Below, one piece after another: positions 44,214 to 52,131 of a stretch of DNA of 64,000 nt. Origin of the DNA: CAZVLE01 sp964627855. Its GTDB lineage: Bacteria > Bacillota > Dethiobacteria > DTU022. A program made the translations under genes and the position numbers. Within the stretch, counting starts at the first letter, position 1; every line of letters begins with the position of its first letter. Location: contig CAZVLE010000153.1 of the NCBI GenBank assembly GCA_964627855.1, positions 5,294-69,293 on the forward strand, written 5' to 3'. The notes under the pieces are model-generated. The model saw only the letters and a program-made list of their open reading frames with translations. It ran no database searches and was not told the DNA's origin.

Positions 44214-44322
44214 TAACTGATCAGCTATAGTTTAAGTGTAAAGTTGCTCCTACGAATTTATGGGCAGTGCGGATACCTTGGAAGGGGAAATCATTATTGT
44301 AATATTTCAGGCTGAGCAGTTA
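44214..44322. mobile_element. MITE-like repeat, medium copy (B)
   Basis: A 109-bp unit with matching inverted ends (taactgatcagc at 44214, gctgagcagtta ending at 44322; 11 of 12 pair). About 80 bases (44240-44322) match copy A at 660-742 with few changes, including gctcctacgaatttatgggc. Relative to A it lacks about 160 inner bases. It stands in the leader of prpC, about 40 bases before the start codon, in the same orientation as copy A has before hisS-aspS. Confidence 0.72.
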
Positions 44323-44360
44323 TGAAAAAAAGGACTTTTTTACAACGGAGGGTCATTTAA

Positions 44361-45113
44361 TTGCACATAGCAGGCTTGACCAACATTGGCCGGGAACGTA
44401 CCCGCAATGAAGATAATTTATTGATAAAAAAAGATCGCAACATGGCTTTGCTCGCTGTTGCTGATGGTATGGGTGGTCATCTTGCCGGAAATGTTGCCAG
44501 CAGCCTGGCTGTTTCAACCGCACAAAAATTTTGGCTTAATCTCGACCATAATAAAGAGCTTTCTCCTGCAGATGCCCGGGCTATGATCAATGAGCTTTTG
44601 CTCCAGGCTAACCATGTTATATACGAGCAGGCTAACCATAATTCTGACAAACGGGGGATGGGCACTACACTTACTACATGTTTACTCTATCATGACAAAC
44701 TAACTATCGGACATATAGGTGACAGCAGGGCATATCTGATAGAAAATCAGACCATCTATTTATTGACAAAAGATCATTCCCTGCTGGAAGAGCTGATCGA
44801 ATCGGGAGAAGTAAGGCCGGAAGATGCTCACGGTCACCCTCAGAAACATGTTCTTACCCGTGCCCTTGGCACAACTCCAGATCCCGAGATCGACATTACA
44901 GACATTGAGCTTTTAAACAACTCCATGTTATTGCTATGCACTGACGGATTGACTAATATGATCTCAGATGATGAAATTCTCTCTCATGCTCTTAGTGAGC
45001 CTGACCCGCATGCTCTTTCTGAACTGCTGGTCAATCTGGCCAACTCGAGAGGCGGTTATGATAATATCACCGTGGTTATAGCAACCGGTATTGGGGGTCA
45101 GGAAAGAGAATGA
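44361..45113 (+). CDS. prpC: PP2C-type Ser/Thr protein phosphatase PrpC
   Basis: Mn2+/Mg2+-dependent phosphatase that reverses PrkC phosphorylation. The 250-residue product has the PPM motifs: TNIGRERTRNEDN near 7-19, VADGMGGHLAGNVAS near 34-48, MGTTLTT, IGDSRAYLI near 118-126, LCTDGLTNMIS, and DNITVVI near the end. TTG 44361 follows ggagggtcatttaa. The stop overlaps the prkC ATG, so phosphatase and kinase are coupled, as in B. subtilis. Confidence 0.95.
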   Translation: MHIAGLTNIGRERTRNEDNLLIKKDRNMALLAVADGMGGHLAGNVASSLAVSTAQKFWLNLDHNKELSPADARAMINELLLQANHVIYEQANHNSDKRGMGTTLTTCLLYHDKLTIGHIGDSRAYLIENQTIYLLTKDHSLLEELIESGEVRPEDAHGHPQKHVLTRALGTTPDPEIDITDIELLNNSMLLLCTDGLTNMISDDEILSHALSEPDPHALSELLVNLANSRGGYDNITVVIATGIGGQERE

Positions 45114-46750
45114 TCGGTAAAGTATTTGCTGGACGCTATGAACTTCTTGAAAAAATCGCCGAGGGTGGTATGGCCAGGGTTTACCGCGGGCGTGACCAGC
45201 TCTTAAAGCGGACAGTAGCGGTAAAGGTTCTCAAAGACCAAATGAGTGGCGATGCTGCCTTCATACGCCGTTTTGAACGCGAAGCTCAGTCAGCCGCGGC
45301 ACTCTCTCATCCTCACATAGTTAGCATTTATGATGTTGGTGTAGAAGACGATACCTATTATATGGTGATGGAATATGTTGACGGCAATAATTTGAAGGAA
45401 TATATCCGTGAAAAGGGACCTTTGCCTTTTAATGAGGCCATACGCATAACCCGCCAGATTGGTCAGGCTCTCGAGCAGGCGCATGCTGCCGGAGTTGTTC
45501 ATCGAGATATTAAACCACAAAATATTCTCTTTTCAAAAAACGGTAATATCAAAGTTACCGATTTTGGCATTGCTATCGGTGGAGACGGTGTAACGGTTAC
45601 TGTTGGCGATGAAATTATCGGCTCAGTGCAATACATTTCTCCCGAGCAGGCCCGGGGCGGTATGGCCGGAAAACAATCAGATCTTTACTCTCTCGGCATA
45701 GTCCTTTATGAAATGGTCACAGGCCAGGTTCCCTTTAGTGGTGAAAGTCCTGTCGCCGTGGTAATGAAACATATCCAGGAACAAATAGTTCCTCCCCGTC
45801 ATAAAGTTGAGGGCATTCCGGAGTCGCTGGAGGAAGTGATTCTCAGGGCGGTTGAAAAAGATACCGCTAAGCGTTATAGCAGCGCTGCCGAGCTGCTGGA
45901 AGATCTTTCGCAGATTACCGAGACAGGGACTGCAAAGAAAAAGGCGATTCGCAACCCGAAAGAAAACAGTTTCGAAGAAAATGATGAAGATGTAATTCTC
46001 AGACCGGGCTCGGCATATCTTTCGGAGAAGCAGGATCATGTTGCACCGGCCAGGGGGCGCAGGGCTCTGAAAATCATCTTGGCGATAATTATACCTTTGC
46101 TTATTCTTTCCGCCCTCGGTTACTTGCTCGGTAGTTACCTCTTTCTGGCTGAGGTAGCCGTTCCGGATGTTCGCGATCTAAGCCAGAGCGAAGCCGCACA
46201 AATGATCAGAGAGGCAGGCCTTGTTCCCAACACCGATATAATCTATATCAATGATGATGACGTTGCGGTAGGCAATGTGGTCAAGACAGAACCACCGGAA
46301 GAAAGAGTAGTTCGCAAAAACAGGGTTGTTGACATCTACGTTAGTAAGGGACCCGAGTTCCTGGTTACCCCCGATCTTTTTAGCCGGACAGAAATGGAAG
46401 CACAGGTCATCCTAACTGATCTAGGTTTAATCATGAGTCCTGTTTATGAATATAACGAGGATGTTCCTGAGGGCCAGGTTTTTCGTCAGGTGCCCGGAGA
46501 ATCTTTCCGCATATCGCGCGGTGAAGAGGTGGTAGTCTATATCAGTGAAGGACGGGGTCCTTTTGAACTTGCCAACCTTGAAGGTTTCTCGGAGGAAGGA
46601 GCTATTGCCTACCTCGAAGATAATGATTTAAGGCCAAGGGTTCGCTATCAATTTGTCCCCGGATCTTCCGGCTATGTTGTTGAGCAGATTCCGAGGCCTG
46701 GTGAAGAGGTTTTACCCGGAGAATCAGTCGATTTGGTAGTCGGACAATAA
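45110..46750 (+). CDS. prkC: PASTA-domain Ser/Thr protein kinase PrkC
   Basis: Membrane kinase that senses muropeptides or lipid II fragments through extracellular PASTA domains and controls growth, germination or division. Of 546 residues, about 1-275 form the kinase domain (glycine loop AEGGMARV, Lys39 in VAVKV, HRDIKPQN with Asp133, DFGIA). One membrane helix lies near 320-345. Three PASTA repeats follow, starting near 352 (VAVPDVRDLSQSEA), 418 and 485. ATG 45110 overlaps prpC. rsgA, a known type of PrkC substrate, follows directly. Confidence 0.96.
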   Translation: MIGKVFAGRYELLEKIAEGGMARVYRGRDQLLKRTVAVKVLKDQMSGDAAFIRRFEREAQSAAALSHPHIVSIYDVGVEDDTYYMVMEYVDGNNLKEYIREKGPLPFNEAIRITRQIGQALEQAHAAGVVHRDIKPQNILFSKNGNIKVTDFGIAIGGDGVTVTVGDEIIGSVQYISPEQARGGMAGKQSDLYSLGIVLYEMVTGQVPFSGESPVAVVMKHIQEQIVPPRHKVEGIPESLEEVILRAVEKDTAKRYSSAAELLEDLSQITETGTAKKKAIRNPKENSFEENDEDVILRPGSAYLSEKQDHVAPARGRRALKIILAIIIPLLILSALGYLLGSYLFLAEVAVPDVRDLSQSEAAQMIREAGLVPNTDIIYINDDDVAVGNVVKTEPPEERVVRKNRVVDIYVSKGPEFLVTPDLFSRTEMEAQVILTDLGLIMSPVYEYNEDVPEGQVFRQVPGESFRISRGEEVVVYISEGRGPFELANLEGFSEEGAIAYLEDNDLRPRVRYQFVPGSSGYVVEQIPRPGEEVLPGESVDLVVGQ

Positions 46751-46764
46751 GGAGGTTCTGCTAA

Positions 46765-47652
46765 CTGGAAGGAAAGGTCACTCAGGCAGCCGGAGGTTTT
46801 TTTACGGTTTGTGATAAACAGGGAAAAGAACACTTTTGCCGGGCCAGGGGCATTCTGAAGCGAAATAGCCAATCCCTGATCGTCGGTGACAGGGTTATCT
46901 TTAAGCCTGCCGACAATATTGCGGAGCCTGAGCATGGAGAGGGATTAATTGAAGCAGTATTGCCACGTGCAAATCGCCTCGAGCGCCCACCTGTAGCAAA
47001 TGTTGATCAACTGGTTGCCGTGATGTCCCTGAAAGAGCCTGAATGCGACTGGCAGCTTATCAGTCGTATCCTGGTCATGGCCGAAATAGAGGGTCTCTCT
47101 GCTTTTGTCTGTTTGAATAAAACAGACCTGGTCGATCAAGAAGAACTTGAGCGGATTGCTTCCGAATGTGTCGGTTTCCCTTATCCCATTGTCTATACCA
47201 GCGCTTCCAGGTGCTCCGGCCTTGATGATTTGAAGTTGTTGCTAAAAGGAAGTTGCTCTGTCTTTGCCGGACCATCTGGTGTGGGCAAGTCTTCCCTGCT
47301 TAACGCTATTCAGCCGGGTCTATTGTTGAAAACAGGCCTACTCAGCGATAAAATTAAAAGAGGGAAGCACACTACCCGCCAGGCAACTTTACTGCCTCTT
47401 CATTTTGGCGGCTCAGTTGTTGATACCCCTGGTTTTTCAAGGCTTGATTTTTCTCAGATTGAAGCGGACCATCTGGCTGATTTCTTTCCAGAATTTGCAG
47501 CGCTACGTAGCCAGTGCCCATTTCGTGACTGCAGGCATCTCCGTGAACCGGATTGTGCCGTGCGGCGGGAAATTGGTAAAAGCCTTAGCCCGCTTCGCTA
47601 TGATCACTATAAATATTTTTTTGCCGAACTTAGCCGTGAGGAGGTTTTTTGA
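46765..47652 (+). CDS. rsgA: ribosome small subunit GTPase RsgA with a CTG start
   Basis: Circularly permuted GTPase (YloQ/YjeQ) that checks 30S maturation. It has an N-terminal OB fold, the G4 motif NKTDL, P-loop GPSGVGKSS at 169-177, DTPGFSRLD, and a C-terminal zinc site CPFRDCRHLREPDC. A normal start codon first appears at TTG 46960, but that would delete 65 residues, including most of the OB fold. The in-frame sequence back to 46765 reads as the standard N-terminus (LEGKVTQAAGGFFTVCDKQG). An in-frame TAA lies directly before CTG 46765, and ggagg (46751-46755) is nine bases upstream. I conclude that CTG is the start, giving 295 residues; an error in the base call is the alternative. Confidence 0.92.
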   Translation: MEGKVTQAAGGFFTVCDKQGKEHFCRARGILKRNSQSLIVGDRVIFKPADNIAEPEHGEGLIEAVLPRANRLERPPVANVDQLVAVMSLKEPECDWQLISRILVMAEIEGLSAFVCLNKTDLVDQEELERIASECVGFPYPIVYTSASRCSGLDDLKLLLKGSCSVFAGPSGVGKSSLLNAIQPGLLLKTGLLSDKIKRGKHTTRQATLLPLHFGGSVVDTPGFSRLDFSQIEADHLADFFPEFAALRSQCPFRDCRHLREPDCAVRREIGKSLSPLRYDHYKYFFAELSREEVF

Positions 47653-47654
47653 TT

Positions 47655-48305
47655 ATGCCGCTTAAGGTAGCGCCATCAATATTGTCAGCAGATTTTAGCT
47701 GTTTGCGTGAAGAAGTAAGGCGGATTGAAGTCAATGGCGCTGACTGGGTGCACCTTGATGTAATGGACGGACAGTTTGTCGATTCGATTACGATTGGCCC
47801 GGTTGTTGCCCGTTCGCTCAGGCCGCACACGAATTTATTTATGGATGCTCACCTGATGGTTAGTGACCCCGAAAAGCATATTGAAGCTTTTGTCCGGGCC
47901 GGGGTGAACCAGATTACGATCCAGGCCGAAGTCAGCGCCCACCTTGACAGGATCTTACGAATGATCAAAGCGGCAGGTGTAAAGGCTGGTGTGGCCCTCA
48001 ATCCAGCAACCCCTCTGGCCAATCTCGAATATGTCTGGGACATTCTCGACCTGGTTTTAATCATGAGCGTTAATCCTGGTGCCGGAGGACAGCTATTTAT
48101 TCCCGCCGTCCTCCCCAAGATTAGTAGCTGTGCCCGGGAGATCAGTAAGCGTGGCCTGAATGTGGAACTTGAAGTTGACGGTGGTATAAACCGGGAAACA
48201 GCGCCTGCGGTTATCAGGGCGGGAGCAACAGTTCTTGTGGCCGGTTCAGCTATATTTAGCGCTGAAAATGGCATGTCACTGATAGGTGATTTTAAAAAGA
48301 TGTAG
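47655..48305 (+). CDS. rpe: ribulose-phosphate 3-epimerase
   Basis: Interconverts ribulose-5-P and xylulose-5-P in the pentose phosphate pathway. The 216-residue product is a TIM barrel with APSILSADFSCL near 6-17, the metal ligands in HLDVMDGQFV and DAHLMV, MSVNPGAGGQ near 140, and DGGINRETAP. ATG 47655 is ten bases after gaggagg; a TTG at 47649 is also in frame. The position after rsgA is the standard one in Bacillota. Confidence 0.96.
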   Translation: MPLKVAPSILSADFSCLREEVRRIEVNGADWVHLDVMDGQFVDSITIGPVVARSLRPHTNLFMDAHLMVSDPEKHIEAFVRAGVNQITIQAEVSAHLDRILRMIKAAGVKAGVALNPATPLANLEYVWDILDLVLIMSVNPGAGGQLFIPAVLPKISSCAREISKRGLNVELEVDGGINRETAPAVIRAGATVLVAGSAIFSAENGMSLIGDFKKM

Positions 48306-48318
48306 AATATGTTATAAT
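48290..48318 (+). promoter_or_regulatory. candidate promoter of the riboflavin operon
   Basis: A perfect TATAAT (48313-48318) has a weak -35 (TTTTAA 48290-48295) 17 bases upstream, within the end of rpe. Transcription would start a few bases before the FMN riboswitch. Confidence 0.5.
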
Positions 48319-48330
48319 CTAAATAACCGT

Positions 48331-48479
48331 TATCTTCGGGGTCTGGTGAGAGGGGTCTACCCTTCAATTCCGAACCGGCGGTGATGCTTCCGGTGTAACC
48401 GGCAGGCTAAGCCCGCGAGCCCTGTGGTTGATCCGGTGCAAATCCGGAGCCGACAGTATAGTCTGGAAGAGAGAAGAAA
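48331..48479 (+). promoter_or_regulatory. FMN riboswitch (RFN element)
   Basis: Conserved RFN blocks occur in order: tcttcgggg at 48333, ccgaaccggcggtgatgc-type core, agcccgcgagc, atccggtgcaaatccgg, ccgacagtatagtctgga and gagagaaga. The 5' tcttc pairs with the 3' gaaga to close P1. It precedes a terminator and ribD, so FMN would stop transcription of the riboflavin genes. Confidence 0.96.
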
Positions 48480-48506
48480 CGGCAGTCAAAAGCCTGCTTT
48501 TCAAAG

Positions 48507-48538
48507 ACCCTGAAGCATTGATCTGTTCAGGGTTTTTT
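48507..48538 (+). terminator. FMN-riboswitch terminator
   Basis: accctgaa (48507-48514) pairs with ttcagggt (48526-48533), followed by T residues. It is the expected expression platform between the aptamer and ribD. Confidence 0.85.
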
Positions 48539-48605
48539 CATAGCCTGAAAAATAAATTAATGAAATTTCCGGGGAATCAGTCATTATTTGGTGAGGTGAA
48601 ACAAT

Positions 48606-49709
48606 TTGGATGCCGATGATCGATTTATGTGGATGGCTCTCGATCTTGCCCGCCAGGGCAGAGGTCGCACCAACCCCAATCCGATGGTTGGAGCGGTAGT
48701 CGTTCAGGGTTCGGAAGTGGTAGGTAGCGGTTATCACCAGGCAGCAGGGACACCCCATGCAGAAATAATTGCCTTGCAAAAAGCCGGTGAGAAAGCGAAG
48801 GGAGCCACTCTTTACGTTAATATTGAGCCATGCAGTCATCACGGGCGAACCGGGCCCTGTAGTGAAGCTATTATTAAGGCAGGAATCAGCCGCGTAGTTG
48901 CCGCTATCGAAGATCCCAATCCACTGGTCAGGGGTGGTGGTTTCGCCAGGCTTACTGAAGCCGGCATCAAGGTTAAGGAAGGGATTCTCGCTGAAAAAGC
49001 AGAGCAGCTGAATGAAGTTTTTATCAAGTATATTACTACCGGACTCCCATTTGTCGGAGTCAAGGTAGCCATGAGCCTTGATGGTAAAATCGCCACTAAA
49101 AAAGGCGAATCGCACTGGATAACCGGGGAAAAAGCCCGCCAGTTCGTTCATCGTCTGCGAGACCAGAGCGATGTGATCATGGTAGGGATCGAAACAGTTA
49201 TAAAAGATAACCCCCGGTTGACGACCAGGTTCGAAGGTGGTGGAGGCAAAGATCCCACCCGCGTGGTGGTCGACAGCACAGCCCGGCTGCCGCTAGATGC
49301 CAGGGTCGTGGAAAGCAGTTCTTCAGCGAAAACAATTCTTGCCGTAACCGAGCAATCGCCGCCTGATAAGCGACGGGCACTGGAGAACAGGGGCATTGAA
49401 GTTTTGGTTCTCCCTTCGAAAGAAGGACGTGTTGATCTTAAGGCATTAATGAAGGAGTTAGCCGCACGGGAGCTATCGGCTGTTCTAGTTGAAGGCGGGG
49501 GCACCCTGAACTACAGCCTGCTCGATCAAAACTTGATTGACAAATTATTTATCTTTATCGCTCCCCTGATCATTGGAGGCAGAGAGAGCCCAACTGCTTT
49601 TTCCGGCTCCGGCGTTAGTGATCTTGGCAAGGCCTGGTCGGTGGACAGGCTGGAAATGAAACAGTTTGACAAAGATCTTCTCCTGATCGGTTACCCTGAA
49701 ACACAGTAG
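48606..49709 (+). CDS. ribD: bifunctional riboflavin biosynthesis protein RibD
   Basis: Deaminase and reductase of the riboflavin pathway (diaminohydroxyphosphoribosylaminopyrimidine to ribitylamino-uracil phosphate). The 367-residue product has the CDA-fold deaminase first, with zinc motifs HAEIIAL near 52 and PCSHHGRTGPCSEAI near 76-90. The reductase part has KVAMSLDGKIATKKGES near 155 and ends with the LIIGGRESP segment. TTG 48606 follows gtgagg. It is the first gene of the FMN-regulated operon. Confidence 0.96.
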   Translation: MDADDRFMWMALDLARQGRGRTNPNPMVGAVVVQGSEVVGSGYHQAAGTPHAEIIALQKAGEKAKGATLYVNIEPCSHHGRTGPCSEAIIKAGISRVVAAIEDPNPLVRGGGFARLTEAGIKVKEGILAEKAEQLNEVFIKYITTGLPFVGVKVAMSLDGKIATKKGESHWITGEKARQFVHRLRDQSDVIMVGIETVIKDNPRLTTRFEGGGGKDPTRVVVDSTARLPLDARVVESSSSAKTILAVTEQSPPDKRRALENRGIEVLVLPSKEGRVDLKALMKELAARELSAVLVEGGGTLNYSLLDQNLIDKLFIFIAPLIIGGRESPTAFSGSGVSDLGKAWSVDRLEMKQFDKDLLLIGYPETQ

Positions 49710-49748
49710 GCAGTTACCTAAAAAAATGGGCAGGGAGTGGAAAGAGTT

Positions 49749-50402
49749 TTGTTCACAGGTTTAATCGAAGAATTGGGCACATTACGCCGTATCAGCAGCT
49801 CATCCGAAGGAGTAAGCCTTGTGATCAGCGCTGCAAGAGTACTCGATGAGCTCAAAAGAGGTGACAGCATTGCAGTCAGCGGACCCTGCCTGACCGTCAC
49901 TTCCCTCGACAGTTCCGCCTTTACAGCCTGGGCAATGCCTGAAACACTGCAAAAAACCAACCTGGGCAACTTTCAAGCCGGCCGCAGGGTCAACCTGGAA
50001 CGAGCTCTTCCTATCGGCGGGCGCCTGGGAGGCCACCTGGTCAGTGGACACATCGATGCGGTGGTTACCCTTACCGGCAAGGAGTCGCAGGGAGGAGCGC
50101 TGTTGCTCTCATTTTCGGCTCCGGCGAAGCTGCTTCGCTATATAGTGGCCAAGGGGTCTGTTGCTCTTGACGGGATCAGCCTGACTGTCATTGATGTAGT
50201 TGATCGAGGTTTTTCTGTCGGCCTGATTCCCCATACGGCCTCACAGACAACTCTGGCCGGGGAAGAGATCGGCGCCCGGATCAATCTTGAAGTTGACCTG
50301 ATTGGCAAATATGTTGAAAAGATGCTGATGCCACACCTGGATGAGAATACAGGCGAGGAAGCTATCAGCATGGACCTTTTAAGGCAAAAAGGCTACCTAT
50401 AA
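49749..50402 (+). CDS. ribE: riboflavin synthase alpha chain
   Basis: Dismutates two 6,7-dimethyl-8-ribityllumazine molecules to riboflavin. The 217-residue product consists of two similar lumazine-binding halves: MFTGLIEELGTL at the start with GGHLVSGHIDAV near 97, and a second half after FSAPAKLLRYIV with GISLTVIDV. TTG 49749 gives the family N-terminus; GTG 49737 is in frame but would add four residues. It lies 39 bases after ribD. Confidence 0.96.
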   Translation: MFTGLIEELGTLRRISSSSEGVSLVISAARVLDELKRGDSIAVSGPCLTVTSLDSSAFTAWAMPETLQKTNLGNFQAGRRVNLERALPIGGRLGGHLVSGHIDAVVTLTGKESQGGALLLSFSAPAKLLRYIVAKGSVALDGISLTVIDVVDRGFSVGLIPHTASQTTLAGEEIGARINLEVDLIGKYVEKMLMPHLDENTGEEAISMDLLRQKGYL

Positions 50403-50419
50403 TTAAGGAGTGAACCGTT

Positions 50420-51619
50420 TTGATTTTTAATAGCATCGAAGAAGCGCTTGAAGACTTTCGTCAGGGACAGATGGTCGTTGTCGTCGACGATGAAGACCGT
50501 GAAAACGAGGGTGATCTGATCATGGCTGCTTCTCAAGTAACCCCCGAAGCAGTTAATTTTATGATTAAGCATGCCCGGGGCCTGGTATGTGTCCCACTGA
50601 CAGCAGAGCGTGTCCGTGAACTGGATCTGCCCCAAATGGTAACCCAGAATACTGATGCTCATTGCACAGCTTTTACCGTATCAGTCGATGCTGGCTCTTG
50701 CACTACCGGTATATCTGCTTTTGAACGAGCCCAAACAATAAAAGCATTAATCGATCCGGAAACCGAACCTCATGATTTACGCCGTCCCGGTCATGTATTT
50801 CCCCTTGAGGCTATGGATGGCGGCGTCTTGCGCCGGGCCGGGCATACTGAGGCCGCGGTAGATCTGGCCGTCCTCGCCGGCTTGGAACCGGCCGGTGTAA
50901 TTTGTGAAGTGATCAACGAAGACGGCAGTATGGCCAGACTGCCACAGTTGGTTGACTTCTCCAGGGAGCATAACCTTAAACTGATTAGCATCGCCGATCT
51001 GATTAATTATCGTATGAAAAAAGAAAAATTAGTCTGGCGTTCTGCTACTGCTCAGCTTCCCACTGTTTTCGGTACTTTTGATTTGATCGCTTACGAAAAC
51101 AGTATTGACAATCTGACCCATCTGGCTTTGGTTATCGGCTCTATCTCCCCCGATCAACCCACTCTGGTCAGGGTACATTCCGAGTGTCTGACCGGTGATG
51201 TCTTCGCTTCGCTTCGCTGCGATTGCGGTAACCAGCTGCATCAGGCCATGAAACAAATAGCCGAAAACGGAACAGGCGCCCTCATTTACATGCGTCAGGA
51301 AGGTCGCGGTATTGGCCTGCTGAACAAGATTCGTGCTTACGCATTGCAGGATAGCGGCAAAGATACGGTAGAAGCAAATGAGGCGCTCGGATTCGCCGCC
51401 GACCTGCGCGATTACGGTGTGGGAGCGCAAATAATGGTTGACCTTGGTTTAAAACAGATTCGCCTGCTGACCAATAATCCCCGTAAGGTTAAGGGTCTGG
51501 AAGGATACGACTTGAATATTGTCGAAAGGGTTTCCCTGGAAGTTGAGCCCTGCCAGTATAACTGTAACTACCTGTCGACGAAGAAAAACAAGCTTGGCCA
51601 TTACCTGAATATGGCCTGA
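50420..51619 (+). CDS. ribBA: bifunctional DHBP synthase/GTP cyclohydrolase II
   Basis: Supplies both starting branches of riboflavin synthesis. Of 399 residues, about 1-200 form 3,4-dihydroxy-2-butanone-4-phosphate synthase (DDEDRENEGDLIMAA near 24-38; HTEAAVDLA near 147). The rest is GTP cyclohydrolase II, with zinc Cys in SECLTGDVFASLRCDCG and the GTP-site segment RQEGRGIGLLNKI. TTG 50420 follows aaggag. It lies between ribE and ribH. Confidence 0.97.
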   Translation: MIFNSIEEALEDFRQGQMVVVVDDEDRENEGDLIMAASQVTPEAVNFMIKHARGLVCVPLTAERVRELDLPQMVTQNTDAHCTAFTVSVDAGSCTTGISAFERAQTIKALIDPETEPHDLRRPGHVFPLEAMDGGVLRRAGHTEAAVDLAVLAGLEPAGVICEVINEDGSMARLPQLVDFSREHNLKLISIADLINYRMKKEKLVWRSATAQLPTVFGTFDLIAYENSIDNLTHLALVIGSISPDQPTLVRVHSECLTGDVFASLRCDCGNQLHQAMKQIAENGTGALIYMRQEGRGIGLLNKIRAYALQDSGKDTVEANEALGFAADLRDYGVGAQIMVDLGLKQIRLLTNNPRKVKGLEGYDLNIVERVSLEVEPCQYNCNYLSTKKNKLGHYLNMA

Positions 51620-51649
51620 CCAGATCTAATTGAAAAGGAGTTAAAAATT

Positions 51650-52111
51650 ATGAAGACCTACGAAGGTAAATTAATTGCCCGCGATTACCGCTTTGCCATA
51701 GTCGTCAGCCGCTTTAATGAATTTATTTCCGGACACTTGCTCAGTGGCGCTCTTGACTGTCTGAAAAGGCATGAGGCTAAAGAAGAAACTATTGATATTA
51801 TCTGGGTACCCGGTTCTTTTGAAATTCCACTGGCCGCCATGAAAGCAGCGCGGAGTGAAAACTACGATGCAGTGATCTGTCTCGGGGCTGTAATCCGGGG
51901 CTCTACCCCTCATTTCGATTATGTTGCGTCCGAGGTAGCCAAAGGTGTGGCCAGCGTAGGCCTGGAAACCGGAGTGCCGGTAATTTTTGGGGTAATAACC
52001 AGCGATACCCTGGAGCAGGCTATCGAGAGAGCGGGCAGCAAAGCCGGTAACAAGGGCTGGCAGGCCGCTGCTTCTGCCATTGAAATGGCTGATCTAGACA
52101 GCCAGCTTTAG
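51650..52111 (+). CDS. ribH: 6,7-dimethyl-8-ribityllumazine synthase
   Basis: Condenses ribitylamino-uracil with DHBP; family members form 60-mer shells or smaller oligomers. The 153-residue product has VVSRFNEFISGHLLSGAL near 18-35, WVPGSFEIPLAA near 54-65, GAVIRGSTPHFDYVA near 84-98 with the catalytic His, and GVITSDTLEQAIERAG. ATG 51650 follows aaggag. It closes the rib operon; polA follows after 20 bases. Confidence 0.97.
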   Translation: MKTYEGKLIARDYRFAIVVSRFNEFISGHLLSGALDCLKRHEAKEETIDIIWVPGSFEIPLAAMKAARSENYDAVICLGAVIRGSTPHFDYVASEVAKGVASVGLETGVPVIFGVITSDTLEQAIERAGSKAGNKGWQAAASAIEMADLDSQL

Positions 52112-52131
52112 GATTAAAAGGAGACTGTCAT

